In this document: piece after piece, positions 35,901 to 43,815 of the stretch
Position numbering within the stretch: position 1 is the stretch's first letter
Layout of the letters: each line of letters starts with the position of its first letter
Assembly (NCBI GenBank): GCA_016280725.1
Contig: JAEEHF010000047.1
Coordinates: forward strand, 107,361-171,360
DNA: 64,000 nucleotides
DNA from: Bacillota bacterium
GTDB taxonomy: Bacteria > Bacillota > Clostridia > TANB77 > UBA1234
Reading direction: 5' to 3'
Notes under the pieces: model-generated
Told to the model about the DNA's origin: nothing
The model's input: only the letters and a program-made list of their open reading frames with translations
The model's database searches: none
Program-made: the position numbers and the translations under genes

Positions 35901-38882
35901 TGTTTGAAGTGTAATTGTGTAGTTAGAAGTCGTTACAGTAGTATTGTCTGATGTTTTCTTAATTACAGCACTATTTTCAGTTAATGTAAGTGTTCCTGTC
36001 CCAACATTTGTGATACTAGATGTTGGTCCTCCAATTGAAGTAAGGCTTTCACCTGTAATTAGTCCTGTAACTGTTACCGCTCCCGTACCAGTTGTAATTG
36101 GTAAAGGATTTGCGTAAGTTACGGTTTGGTTATTTGCTTTAATTGTTAATCCTTTTGGATTAATTGTTACTGTTTTACTTCCAGTAACTGTTGTATAACC
36201 TGTTTTGGTTATTTGAAAATAAACTGTATATGTTCCTGCGTCAGTATATGTAGGACTAGCATTTAAATTATATGTACCAGAAGCAGTTTTTCTATATTTA
36301 ATTGTTGCCCCCGATGTGTTACATGACACTGAAATACCATGTTCAGCGCCATCATATGTCCCAGTATAGTCGTTAGCTGTATATGAAAGAGTTAATGGAT
36401 TAATTGTTCCACCATCTACAAGCGGTGCATATGTTATCGAGTAATTATCTGTTGTGTTTGCACCACCACTTATTTTAGAAATGGTAGCATTACTTGGAGT
36501 AAGAGTCGTTGTTCCAACTGCAGCTGAATCAGCTGTTATTGTTATTGCTGACACCTTCTCTCCTGTAGCTAATCCACTTCCTGAAATTGCAACTTTTGAT
36601 GTATCACTACTAAAGCTTCCACCAAAGTCAATTGTTTGTGCAATTGGCGTAATCGTAATTGTTCGAGGTGTAACTTCAACATCAACGTCATTTGAAGGTG
36701 GAGAATCATCATGTGATTCATCGCCTACCAAGAATGCTCTAATCTTTATTGTTCCAACATTTGTAATACTTGGTATGGTTTCACTCCATTCACTCCATGT
36801 TGTACCATCATCTTCACTGTATATGTACATAAGTGTACCAATTGAGCCTGCACTAACTTGTGGACTATGCGCCTGCCCATCGTACATACTTGAAGAACCT
36901 GTAAGTGTTGGTGCTGTTAATGCTGGTTTTATGATCGTCAAAAGTCCTGTGCCATAAGTTATATTATAATTGCTTGTTCTATTTTCACTACCATTTCTTA
37001 TTTGAACATCTATAACATTTATATCTTTAGTAAGTGGCGTTCCATTATCTTGTGCCTCAAGTTCAACACTGTATAAAGTATCCCCCGTAGCAAGTCCATC
37101 ACCACTTATAGTTACCTGCGAAGTTGCAGACGACATACTTCCGCCATAATTGATTGTCTGATTTTTAGGTGTTACTGTTATATTTCTCGGAGTAATTTTC
37201 CATGTAACTTCCCTATAACCATTTGTTCCATCTTCCCAACGTTTATAACGTTCTCCATTACTTGCTGCCTTAGGAGAAATGAATATAGAGTATGTCCCCA
37301 CATTAGTTGCACTTGTAACGCTATCGGATCGCACTGTAAAGTCACTCGAAATACTTACCGTTTGTTCACTACCATTATATTTTTTATCCTCAATAGTAGG
37401 AAGTTCTAGCGGATCATATACGTAAAAATTCGTAAGAATGGAAGTTGCTGAATCTCCTCTAACATTTATGCAAGTAAATACAATAGTTGAAGGTTGCCCT
37501 GGTGGTGTATATGCAGAAAGTGCCGTAACAGTAACATCTAAATATCTTTTATTAGACCCAACTGTAATATTCGAAAATTCAACATAATTATTTGGCAATT
37601 CCGTATGACTTACCCCATTAACGTACCAAGGTACTTTATTTTCTGTTATTTGTATTCTATATTTTCTAGTTGCTCCAACAGGAATGTACGCACTTTGTCC
37701 ATCCTCTAACAAAATTGCACCCTCAGGCATAGGCGTTGTAGGAGCAGGTGTTGGAGTTGGTTGCTCACCATACTCTAGCACAACATGTCCATTAGGATAA
37801 TGAGTGGTTGTGTTTTTCGATGTTGTCGTGTAGCCTGAGGCATTCTCACCTCTTAATCCCATATATGCAAAATCATATTTAGTTGTTTGGAATGCCCCTT
37901 TTATTCCAAAAGTCGATGTATTCATTCTCTTTAAGACAACTTGCGAACCTCCTGAAGATAAGGCATCACTCCATGTATCTAGGTTATTCCAATCAAGATT
38001 AACTGTAAAAGTGGTTCCAGCAGTATAATTAGAAAATTGTGTACTCGTACTCTGCCCTGCAACAAGAGCTACAACCTCGCCTGCGGATCCACCACCATAA
38101 GTTACTCTTCCGAATTGTAACCATGTTGCTGTTGATATATTGGTATTATATTTAACAACATATGCCCTCTTATTACCGGAAGGTATACTATCAACAAATT
38201 CTAGATACCTTCCACCTATATTAGAAGAAGATGTTGTTTGTCCCCAAATTTTAACCGTAACATTTCTATCGCTAGTACCATATGAATTGTCAACAACTAT
38301 ATATTGTACATTATCAGAATCTGGTTCCACTGGTTTTGGAACAACACCAGATGGTATAGGTGTAGGTGAAGGTGTAGGTGTTGCTGTTTGACCAGGTATT
38401 AAAGTTGGAGTCGGTGTTGGTGTTGGTGTTGTGCTTTGTATTTTATACTTTTGTTCATAACCACATACTGAACATGTTCTAACATTATATCCATTTACAA
38501 CATGCCAAGAACCAAAGCTGTGAGCTGAAAACGTCCCTGATTGTTGATATCCGCACCATTTACATGCATGCCAGTGGCCTTCAGAATTCTTTGACCACGA
38601 TGTTAAATAGTAATGGGCCTGAAACGAAACGCTTATATCATCACATTTACAATAAACTTGGTGACCCGTACTATTAGGATTATGATATGTGAAACCAACT
38701 GTACACGCATAGTGGTGGGCATTACCATACTGGTTATCTGTTCCTGCGCAGGCAGCACATCTAGCATATGCTTCTTTAGATGTCGCCATAGAAAACATGA
38801 GCAGTATTATTCCCCACAAAAATTTATTTGAAAGAAGTCTCTTTATAATTCCAACTTCTTTGTTATTAACCTCTTTATACAT
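26934..38882 (-). CDS. Giant secreted repeat protein (MBG/Ig-like and beta-helix), 3,982 aa
   Basis: Start ATG 38882 follows GGAGG by 8 bases. Order: signal peptide (about 15-40, ending AYA); a Cys/His-rich module with HWHACKWCG and RTCSVCGYE (to about 145); a TP-rich linker; a unique domain; then about 2,800 residues of interleaved beta repeats. I count five repeat types: about 9 MBG units (NQTIxYG), 10 units with YDGxxHGITV, 6 with SWTYG plus TYGPS, 4 with APTITGS plus DSPES, and 5 with YTGSxQTG. A beta-helix region (about 3270-3630) and two more Ig-like domains close the protein. I see no SLH domain, sortase motif or C-terminal hydrophobic segment, so how it is held at the surface is unclear. 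Length and repeat style suggest an adhesin or a matrix protein; ligand unknown. Confidence 0.88.
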   Translation of the reverse strand: MYKEVNNKEVGIIKRLLSNKFLWGIILLMFSMATSKEAYARCAACAGTDNQYGNAHHYACTVGFTYHNPNSTGHQVYCKCDDISVSFQAHYYLTSWSKNSEGHWHACKWCGYQQSGTFSAHSFGSWHVVNGYNVRTCSVCGYEQKYKIQSTTPTPTPTPTLIPGQTATPTPSPTPIPSGVVPKPVEPDSDNVQYIVVDNSYGTSDRNVTVKIWGQTTSSSNIGGRYLEFVDSIPSGNKRAYVVKYNTNISTATWLQFGRVTYGGGSAGEVVALVAGQSTSTQFSNYTAGTTFTVNLDWNNLDTWSDALSSGGSQVVLKRMNTSTFGIKGAFQTTKYDFAYMGLRGENASGYTTTSKNTTTHYPNGHVVLEYGEQPTPTPAPTTPMPEGAILLEDGQSAYIPVGATRKYRIQITENKVPWYVNGVSHTELPNNYVEFSNITVGSNKRYLDVTVTALSAYTPPGQPSTIVFTCINVRGDSATSILTNFYVYDPLELPTIEDKKYNGSEQTVSISSDFTVRSDSVTSATNVGTYSIFISPKAASNGERYKRWEDGTNGYREVTWKITPRNITVTPKNQTINYGGSMSSATSQVTISGDGLATGDTLYSVELEAQDNGTPLTKDINVIDVQIRNGSENRTSNYNITYGTGLLTIIKPALTAPTLTGSSSMYDGQAHSPQVSAGSIGTLMYIYSEDDGTTWSEWSETIPSITNVGTIKIRAFLVGDESHDDSPPSNDVDVEVTPRTITITPIAQTIDFGGSFSSDTSKVAISGSGLATGEKVSAITITADSAAVGTTTLTPSNATISKISGGANTTDNYSITYAPLVDGGTINPLTLSYTANDYTGTYDGAEHGISVSCNTSGATIKYRKTASGTYNLNASPTYTDAGTYTVYFQITKTGYTTVTGSKTVTINPKGLTIKANNQTVTYANPLPITTGTGAVTVTGLITGESLTSIGGPTSSITNVGTGTLTLTENSAVIKKTSDNTTVTTSNYTITLQTGTITVNPATISKPTITGSSGTYKNATYTVTGPSSVPVGTVQYSYKESTSSTWSAWSTDVPTRLDVGTTNVKARILAPNSNYTTSAESNSVNITINKRTITIKANNQTINYGEDFDNTKFTVVNTGDGLAPNETVTVTLSPTTAGVGQVTLTPTAVIKRTSTGAVTTGNYTITTQTGTGTVNPLTIQYTATGYNGAWDGELHGVTVQVSDPSGAIVKFSNNGGATYTESESPKYRDVTSSPITVYFEISATGYTPVHDFRTISITNNPITANANNFSGQYDGESHGITVTVTVPSSGAEVKYSTDGGTTYTSNTSPTIMHVYESPLMVYYKITATGYGDFYGTGTVTITKAPGVGTVSLDDWVYGSPKDPQPHSDTNGETGVTYKYKGRGSTTYTESATKPENVGTYTVTATFPATGDYTSATATDTFSITKKSITPPTGKTLNYTGSQQTGVDPASNGEYTITGNTGTDVGNYTATAEVTSNYKWSTTSNASIDISWKIQSIPLDYTANGYNKKYDGAAHGITVTCSGATIKYGTSSGQYTLTSSPTYTDVGTYTVYYQITKTGYTTVTGSKTVVITQRNLTITPIAQTINYGQNFSNDPSKFTVTGDGIISSEKLSSITISPTTAAVGTTTLTPSNATITKTSGGTNTTANYDITYAPLTDGGTVNPLTLSYTSSGYTGTYDGAEHGITVTSAGATIRYGTTSGTYGLSSSPQYVDYTTGVTVYYQITREGYTTVTGSEVVKINKRPITVKANNQSIVYGNSIEKGLSAVTVTDNGTTITNGNLIPGDVLSVANTSPSSNTTNVGSGTLSVADADVTIVKSGTSTNKKTNYAITYQTGTLTITKAPIETAPTITGSTNTYNNTPYTITYPSSVSGGTLKYSYRTSTNGGSTWSSWSSYSTEVPTRIDYGITQVKAKIVGDSNHSDSPESTAVNITVNKRAITVKPKSQTVYWGDPINSGTAWVDITNGSLATGESITSATITSNPASTQTDSVTLSATVVISRTSGGVVTTGNYNITYQTTGIPIPKRTFTYTSAGFSGPYDGQPHSISVSVTTPDSGVTIKYKETESGTYSGTKPSYIEAGEYRVYFQITADGYTTVESSEVVAIGDHFVQATATGFDGVYDGQPHGITVQVTDPSNENDYSIKYGTSASSVTQNSSPTYTNFTNGFVTIYYTVTATGYNPRSGSAQVRIQKAQGSGSVTIADWTYGNTSSVPQPTSSTNGTSNVTYEYKVRGAADSTYTAFTSSAPSNAGNYTLRATFAETTNYLACTATTDFTIYRKTIPYPVANETQEYTGNPIIGVPANPAQYNIVDNEGIEPGDYDAIATPNSNHQWDRGTDRTGPITISWRIKKAPGTATLSMSGWTYGDSPTPNPSVTFDKDEIPSITYRYVGIGDTSYASSTTKPTNAGTYRVTASFGSTTHYTYSSVSQDFTIERQPIAVPVGLELTYTGSEQTGVSEASGGQYTITGNKGTAVGVYHATATPTSNFKWSTGDNPTGSRDIVWSIGTDTLVYTAYDYNNYYDGAAHGISVTCTGGNITYGETEGTYNLNSSPTITNVSQSPKTVYFKIEKAGYETVTSSRSIIINPKPVTIKASDQTITYGEEVGTGVDYVSANGIITGEELISIGGPTSNITDVSQSPGTLTIAPNSAVIAKSSNHSNVTTTNYAITLQTGTLTIVKAGTQAPTITGSNNEYNNVDYSVTGPSSVSGGTLKYSYSTDGGTTWSNYSETAPKRKVVGTTKVKAKIVGDSNHNDSPESSVVDIVVSARAITVRPINQTIFWGDSISSGKDYIEITDGSLATGESITAATVTSTSTQASSATLSITNESVVIKAGSTTTTSNYTITRDTRIINPQLRTFVYTSSGYNGAWDGQPHSITVNVTTPSSMSGVTIKYRTTSTGAYNLADNPQYTNPGEYTVYFQITKDGYTPATGSEVVSIGNNQMTVTSSGYSGVYNGQPHSITVNVTVPSSGRTIYYSTDGGSTYSTTNPQFTDFTNGAKTVNYRVVADGYQDYTGSETVNITKANGTANVTLASWTYGSPNNPTSASPTNAGGTVTYSYSGRGSTTYGPSSTRPSNVGTYTVTVTFGVVLNYNQVTASTNFEIYSAPGEGSVTMASWTYGGTASNPQPVSSTNGTSNVTYSYSGRNGTTYGPSGTKPSNAGDYTVTATFVDPTGNHSNATASANFSIYKANGTGSVTMAGWVEGNTASNPVPTSSTNGTTNVTYSYSGRNGTTYGPSATKPTTAGDYTVTATFVDPNGNYNDVHASADFTIAEANYRVGTTYFTTIKSAYDSISGSSGTIVVVRSNTDTSTLTIASEKNITIDLDGKTIQVTHGIVNNGGLTVGGGGSIISNTGAFNTLIYTTGALIVNDVTLENQGYGSSAWFTILGASFGSVTLNNGANIICNDHYTASSSSSARAVGIKGHTTLTVNQGASISADVANNKAKGIEVWGYNSYNDAVGNITINGGSIFGDNSALSFGGENGYKCTSDATISGNAQISSISDSAIMFSSTGTLTINDATITSQDGYALRKRNMDGNMNSNIVINGGLLQSQNNIAICDEANALGSLIITGGTIKSDSSIGIYSESSSTITIGTSGLPVSTSVPLIQGLTYGIDASSWNFYDGIIKGATDAYTNAPIAVEPGYGVVHENEVISGTTYDTAFLGLTLSNLVASVSPTTYVYDGTAKTPTPKLMDGTTELVLGTHYTVTYSNNINVGTATATFTAIEGSGYSGTIAVNFTITKAPIPIPTFAEKVYNGSSQTIGTGTAQYTIGSVNTATNAGVYAATVTPTSNYMWVDGTDGAKQIPWHISPKPIAVVWGATDTFTYNGNPQGPTASCATGISGQTITLQTTKYTKVGTYVSLASIDSVSGTGALASNYVLTNTTKTFTIVTNDNVAPTGTISVLNTVTANSNREFVNSNDVMLRITAQDDSEVTDMAIANENSRNTINWQDYNGQASMDVSWSLSNGDGEKTVYLMLRDEHGNTTVSFEQ

Positions 38883-39054
38883 AATGAAGGCCTCCTTATA
38901 CGTCTTCAATAAAATCAATCTATCAATAAAACCTATTAATTGCATAATAAGCTTATTATCCTAATACATTTTACAATACTTCTTATATAAATACACAATT
39001 GTAACAAAATTGTAAGATAAAATCGCGATTTTTCTTAAGGAAGCAAGGTTTTTG

Positions 39055-39083
39055 TTGACTTTTTTATAAAGGTAAAATAAATT
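39055..39083 (+). promoter_or_regulatory. Promoter of ddh
   Basis: TTGACT (39055-39060), 17 bases, TAAATT (39078-39083). Confidence 0.6.
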
Positions 39084-39108
39084 ATTTATAATTAAGGGGT
39101 GAATTTAT

Positions 39109-40089
39109 ATGGAAAAGATTAAAATTGGTATATGCGGCTACGGAAACCTAGGAAAAGGCATTGAAAACGAAATAAATAAATCTTTAGATATGGAACTAGT
39201 TGCAGTTTTTACGAAAAGAGAACCTGACAAGTTAACCATAAATTCTTCGGCAAAGGTAGTAAATGTTACGGAAATAGCAAAATGGAAAGATAAAATTGAT
39301 GTCATGATTATGTGTGGAGGCTCAGCAACAGACTTGCCTATTCAAGTGCCAGAATTTGCTAAATTTTTTAATACAGTTGATAGTTTTGATACACATAAAA
39401 AAATACCTGAATACTTTGAGACAGTTGATAAAGTTGCAAAAGAAAATAATCATGTTTCGATTATTTCTATTGGTTGGGATCCAGGTTTATTCTCGCTTAT
39501 GAGACTATATTCTAACTCTATTCTTCAAGATGGAAGCACCTATACATTTTGGGGAAAAGGCGTGAGTCAAGGCCATTCAGACGCTATTAGAAGAATTGCA
39601 GGTGTAAAAAATGCCGTACAGTATACAATTCCAAATGATGAAGCAATAAAGAAAGTTCGAGCTGGTGAAGCCCCTACTCTTACGACACGCGAAAAACATT
39701 TTAGAGAGTGTTTTGTTGTTTTAGAAGATGGTGCTAACAAAGAAGAAATTGAAAAACAAATAAAAGAAATGCCAAATTATTTTGATGAATACGATACAAC
39801 GGTTCATTTTATTTTTGAAGAAGAACTTAAAGAAAACCATAATAGACTTCCACATGGTGGATTTGTAATTCATTCTGGAAATACTGGCGATAATAACTCT
39901 CATGTTATGGAGTTTTCATTAAAGCTTGATTCAAATCCAGAATTTACTTCATCTGTCTTAATTGCTTACGCAAGAGCAAATTATAGGTTACAAAAATTAA
40001 AAGACTATGGTGCAAAAACTATTTTTGATATCCCACCAAAAATGCTTTCAAATGAAAGCGATGATGAATTAAGAAAAAAACTATTATAG
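39109..40089 (+). CDS. ddh: meso-Diaminopimelate D-dehydrogenase
   Basis: A 326-residue NADPH-dependent enzyme that makes meso-diaminopimelate from tetrahydrodipicolinate in one step, feeding lysine and peptidoglycan synthesis. The Rossmann motif GYGNLG is at residues 10-15. The family segments SIGWDPGLFSLMR, FWGKGVSQGHSDAIRRI, PHGGFVIHSG and the late NPEFTSSVLIAYARA are all present, and the length is typical. The gene stands alone; the ATG follows GGGGTG. Confidence 0.96.
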   Translation: MEKIKIGICGYGNLGKGIENEINKSLDMELVAVFTKREPDKLTINSSAKVVNVTEIAKWKDKIDVMIMCGGSATDLPIQVPEFAKFFNTVDSFDTHKKIPEYFETVDKVAKENNHVSIISIGWDPGLFSLMRLYSNSILQDGSTYTFWGKGVSQGHSDAIRRIAGVKNAVQYTIPNDEAIKKVRAGEAPTLTTREKHFRECFVVLEDGANKEEIEKQIKEMPNYFDEYDTTVHFIFEEELKENHNRLPHGGFVIHSGNTGDNNSHVMEFSLKLDSNPEFTSSVLIAYARANYRLQKLKDYGAKTIFDIPPKMLSNESDDELRKKLL

Positions 40090-40104
40090 CGTGAAAAAAT
40101 AAGG

Positions 40105-40179
40105 TCACCAGGTTTTTGGGGACACGACAGTTAGACCTGCTCACATGGTCTAACTGTCGTGTCCCCATTGACCTGGTGA
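40105..40179. repeat. GGGGACACGAC inverted pair between convergent genes
   Basis: A head-to-head pair of type A units forming a long near-perfect hairpin over 75 bases, between the ends of ddh and metK. It may also terminate transcription from both sides. Confidence 0.88.
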
Positions 40180-40195
40180 TCGAAAAATTTATTAA

Positions 40196-41344
40196 CTACA
40201 TTTTGATTATTTTTTCCCATGGTAAATCTGGCTTTCCAAAATGACCATAGTTTGTTGTCTTTTTATAAATAGGTTTTCTTAAATCTAAATATTCTATTAT
40301 TCCCGTCGGAGTAAGGTTAAAAGTCTCTTTGATTTTTATAATTATTTCTTCTTCTGGAATAGTATTAGTTCCAAAAGTATCTACAAAAATTGATGTTGGC
40401 TTTGCAACTCCAATTGCATATGAAAGCTGGATTTCACACTTTTTAGCGTATCCATTTGCAACAATATTTTTTGCAATATGTCTTGCCATATAGGTTGCTG
40501 ACCTATCAACTTTTGTTGGGTCTTTGCCAGAAAATGCACCACCTCCATGATGTGCAACTCCTCCATAAGTATCGACGATAATCTTACGGCCAGTAAGTCC
40601 GCTATCACCCTTTGGACCAGCTATAACAAATCTTCCTGTTGCATTAATAAATATTTTTGTCTTGTTATCTAAGTAATCTTTTGGAATAACCGCATCAATA
40701 ACTTTTTCTTTTATCTCTCTTCTTAACTCTTCTATATTCTTATCATCTCTGTGCTGTGTTGAAACAACAATTGCATCTATCCTTTTAATTTTTCCATCTT
40801 CAAATTCTGCTGTTACCTGCGTTTTTCCATCTGGACCTATTCCGCTTATTTCATTGTTCTTTCTAGCTTCAGTAAGTCTTTTTGATAGCTTATGAGCATA
40901 ATATATGGTAATTGGCATATACTCTTCGGTTTCGTCAGTTGCATAACCAAACATGATGCCTTGGTCTCCTGCACCACCTGATGAAATCTCTTCACCATTT
41001 TTATCTTCAAAAGATTTATCTACGCCCATACTTATATCACTTGATTGCTTCGAAATAGATAATTCGATTTTGCATGTTTTATAATCTATATCTGCATCAC
41101 CAAAATATCCGATTTCTTTAATTGCGTCTCTAACTATTTTTTCTATCTCATCATTTGAAAAATTAGCACTTGATGTAACTTCTCCGGTAACAAAAATTAT
41201 TCCTTTTCCTGCAACTGTTTCTATTGCCACTCTAGAAAACGGATCTTTCTCAATATATGCATCAAGAATGCTATCCGAAATGAAATCGCAAAGTTTATCT
41301 GGATGTCCCTCGGTAACACTTTCCGACGTAAAAAATGTATTCAT
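40196..41344 (-). CDS. metK: S-adenosylmethionine synthetase
   Basis: A 382-residue enzyme that makes SAM from methionine and ATP. Signature 1 [12 protein letters not shown] is seen as [16 protein letters not shown], and signature 2 as [16 protein letters not shown]. The N-terminal [12 protein letters not shown] carries the ATP/Mg residues. The length matches the family. The ATG at 41344 follows GGAGG. No SAM riboswitch fits the short leader (about 25 bases from the likely start site). Confidence 0.97.
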   Translation of the reverse strand: MNTFFTSESVTEGHPDKLCDFISDSILDAYIEKDPFSRVAIETVAGKGIIFVTGEVTSSANFSNDEIEKIVRDAIKEIGYFGDADIDYKTCKIELSISKQSSDISMGVDKSFEDKNGEEISSGGAGDQGIMFGYATDETEEYMPITIYYAHKLSKRLTEARKNNEISGIGPDGKTQVTAEFEDGKIKRIDAIVVSTQHRDDKNIEELRREIKEKVIDAVIPKDYLDNKTKIFINATGRFVIAGPKGDSGLTGRKIIVDTYGGVAHHGGGAFSGKDPTKVDRSATYMARHIAKNIVANGYAKKCEIQLSYAIGVAKPTSIFVDTFGTNTIPEEEIIIKIKETFNLTPTGIIEYLDLRKPIYKKTTNYGHFGKPDLPWEKIIKM

Positions 41345-41374
41345 ATTAAACCTCCTACACTATTGTGCCTTGAA

Positions 41375-41403
41375 ATAATAGCACATATAGAGCAAATTTT
41401 CAA
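41375..41403 (-). promoter_or_regulatory. Promoter of metK
   Basis: Minus strand TTGAAA (41403-41398), 17 bases, TATTAT (41380-41375). Confidence 0.65.
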
Positions 41404-41458
41404 TTAAATGCTTTTATTTGTTTTTTTATTATTTTATAATCTTTATGAGGAGATTTTT

Positions 41459-42151
41459 ATGGAAAATATAATTCGAGTTAAAGATATAAAAGAAATAGAA
41501 AACACTGATTTGCCAGATAACGCAGTGATAATTCAATTAGACAATGATTATAAGCACATAAAAAAAGAATTTAGAAAAAAGATTCCAGAAGCAGTCAAAA
41601 GCAATCTGCCAATAATTCTAGTAGAAAATGACTCAACATATACTTCGGAATTTGAAAAGTGTATTCATGCACTATCTATTAAAGATAAAAAAGAACGTAT
41701 TACATATATATACGAAAATGTTTGCGACTATTTAGATTCGCAATTTTCAAATTGCAATTTGTGCCAATTTAAAGATAATAAATGCTTGGCAAATAGAGAA
41801 ATACATAATTTTGACTCAATGGGATGTTGTCATCTTTTTGACTCATATAGTATTTTTAGCATTTCGATTCGTCCAAAAGAATATGATGTATGTCCATATT
41901 TAAAAAACAAAAGTTGTAGCACGCAAAACATTTCTTGCAAATTATTTACATGTAGGTATTTGAGAAAAAAAGGTATTTATTTTAACTATAGAAAAATGTT
42001 ATTATTAACATTATTTCTAACCGAAAAACAATTAGATATTGCTAGATTTAACTACTTTAGAACGAAAGAAGAAATAATTAATAAATTACTTAAAAAGGAT
42101 TATTCTCCATATATTTGGTGGCTATTCATTAGAGGCTACAAAATAAGATAA
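41459..42151 (+). CDS. Cys-rich protein of unknown function (230 aa)
   Basis: I do not recognise it. The ATG at 41459 follows GAGGAG; an upstream in-frame ATG (41408) has no RBS and would give a spurious hydrophobic start. There are 11 cysteines, most in two clusters: CNLCQFKDNKC...GCC (about 98-125) and CPYLKNKSC...SCKLFTC (about 147-165). Such spacing would suit one or two Fe-S clusters or zinc sites. The N-terminal 60 residues look like a small alpha/beta domain, and the C-terminal 60 are helical and basic. It is a single-gene unit divergent from metK and ends in a terminator. Confidence 0.72.
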   Translation: MENIIRVKDIKEIENTDLPDNAVIIQLDNDYKHIKKEFRKKIPEAVKSNLPIILVENDSTYTSEFEKCIHALSIKDKKERITYIYENVCDYLDSQFSNCNLCQFKDNKCLANREIHNFDSMGCCHLFDSYSIFSISIRPKEYDVCPYLKNKSCSTQNISCKLFTCRYLRKKGIYFNYRKMLLLTLFLTEKQLDIARFNYFRTKEEIINKLLKKDYSPYIWWLFIRGYKIR

Positions 42152-42154
42152 TTA

Positions 42155-42188
42155 AAGAGACTTGAAATCTTCAAGTCTCTTGTTTTTT
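42155..42188 (+). terminator. Terminator of the Cys-rich gene
   Basis: Stem AAGAGACTTGAA/TTCAAGTCTCTT followed by six Ts; it abuts the stop of the convergent gene. Confidence 0.85.
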
Positions 42189-43752
42189 ATTCAATAGGTC
42201 TTTGCTTTAGCCTCAAGTAGCCATACTCTTCCCAACGGTTATAGTCAAGATTTAGTCTAAATACTATTCTTGGTTTTTCACCTGCTCTGTTCTTATCTAC
42301 TACGCATGCATAGTACCTTGTATTAAATACATCTGGCTTTTCAAAATCTTTAAAATGGTTCTGTGACTCATCATCAACATCTAGTTCGTCACTTACTTCG
42401 TATTGATCATATGTTGAATTATTAATTTCTTTTATTAAGCAAAGATTATCTAATACTTCCTTAACTGTTCTTGATGTTGCGATATCATTAATATTCATGC
42501 TTAAAGGTGGTGTTGAACTTTCTGCAAGCTGTAAGGTTGAGCCAATAAATACTTCAAACTTTTGAGCTATTGTAGAAAGAACCGTTGCCGTCTTTTTAAT
42601 TTCTTCAACATTACCAATGTTATCAATATCAGTTTTCAAAGTATCATAGAAGAAATACTCCATTCCCTCTTTGTAGTAATAGTCCATGATAATATCTCTA
42701 AGTTCGTCATTCGTATGGTCTGATGTATAAACCATATAAATAGAGTTATTGATTTGCGTTTCAACCCAATCCGTAACTTTTACTGTACTTTTAAATTCTT
42801 CTGAATATTTTTCCAATCTTTTAATAAAATCTTTTCTAGATTCATCTTCTTTTTGAATTATAAAACCGTCTTCATCAACTTCAACTTGGTCTTTTTTATC
42901 TTCATCAACTCTAAATTTCATTGCAAGAAGTTCTGCCTCTTTTTTGTGAAGTTTTTGACCATGAATTGCTTGAATTTCAGGAGTATTAACAATTGTTGTA
43001 ATTAAACATAGTTTCATTTTATCTTCCGTCATTTCGTTTGATATTAGCAAAACTTTTTTATGTTCAACAAACGCGATATGACACAAAAGCGAAACTACAA
43101 AACGTGATTTACCTGAGTTAGATGGCATAGCAAATGCAGCCGTCTCACCCTTTCTAAAACCCTTAAATGTTTTTGATAAAATTGGATATGGAAGTGAAAT
43201 TCCAGTCGTTAGGTTGTTGTCACCTGTTAGCAAGAAGTCAGTAACATACTCACTCATTACTGATTCTTTAATACTACTTAAGAAATCCAAATTGTTAATT
43301 CTACTTTGAATTTCGGCAATAGTCATGTCTTCATAACGAGCATAATGCCTAATCTGAAGTATCTTTTTTTGAATTACTTCGGTTGGAGCAACTTTATATG
43401 CTTTTTTTAGCAAAAATAGCTTTTTTATTTTAACGAAAGTGTCTTCGATATTAGCACCAGATTTTTGAGCATATTGCTTACAAGTATCAATATGCATTTG
43501 CGTATCGTCTCTAACTTTTGGGAAAGAGAACGGACTCTTAACAGACTCAGCAACGTAAGCCTGGCCTTCCCTAAAGATAACAAGCTTATATACATCTAGT
43601 AAATTTGGCACGCTGAAACAACACTCTGAATTTTCAAGGTAGTACCTTGAAATAGACTTTGGATTTATATGCATTAAACCACAATAGATAACCTCTAATT
43701 CCTTGTCTACCAGGTCATCCGGGTATTTAAACGTATCTTCTTTTGTAGCCAT
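42187..43752 (-). CDS. DnaB-like RecA-fold ATPase (orphan)
   Basis: A 521-residue cytoplasmic protein. A P-loop lies at about 207-216 (AMPSNSGKSRF), in the same place and context as the replicative helicase motif (ARPSMGKTAF). It is followed by LLISNEM as in DnaB-like domains, a long insertion, a Walker B-like strand (EYFFYDTLKTD, about 392) and a late motif ending in DKNRAGEKPRIVFRLNLDYNRW. That ending resembles the DnaB C-terminal KxRxG...F region. The first 190 residues are not a standard DnaB N-terminal domain. It may be a helicase or recombinase-like ATPase; the partner is unknown and no phage genes surround it. The ATG at 43752 follows GAGGAG; the open frame above it is repeat sequence. 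Confidence 0.78.
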   Translation of the reverse strand: MATKEDTFKYPDDLVDKELEVIYCGLMHINPKSISRYYLENSECCFSVPNLLDVYKLVIFREGQAYVAESVKSPFSFPKVRDDTQMHIDTCKQYAQKSGANIEDTFVKIKKLFLLKKAYKVAPTEVIQKKILQIRHYARYEDMTIAEIQSRINNLDFLSSIKESVMSEYVTDFLLTGDNNLTTGISLPYPILSKTFKGFRKGETAAFAMPSNSGKSRFVVSLLCHIAFVEHKKVLLISNEMTEDKMKLCLITTIVNTPEIQAIHGQKLHKKEAELLAMKFRVDEDKKDQVEVDEDGFIIQKEDESRKDFIKRLEKYSEEFKSTVKVTDWVETQINNSIYMVYTSDHTNDELRDIIMDYYYKEGMEYFFYDTLKTDIDNIGNVEEIKKTATVLSTIAQKFEVFIGSTLQLAESSTPPLSMNINDIATSRTVKEVLDNLCLIKEINNSTYDQYEVSDELDVDDESQNHFKDFEKPDVFNTRYYACVVDKNRAGEKPRIVFRLNLDYNRWEEYGYLRLKQRPIE

Positions 43753-43783
43753 TTTATCTCCTCTTTTGTTATTATTTGATATC

Positions 43784-43812
43784 ATTTTATCATTACTAAA
43801 ATTGCATTTCAA
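43784..43812 (-). promoter_or_regulatory. Promoter of the DnaB-like gene
   Basis: Minus strand TTGAAA (43812-43807), 17 bases, TAAAAT (43789-43784), just inside the repeat cluster. Confidence 0.6.
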
Positions 43813-43815
43813 GAC

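Noticed and set aside
41345-41403. SAM riboswitch upstream of metK
   Set aside because: The distance from the likely start site to the ATG is only about 25 bases, too short for any known SAM-sensing class.
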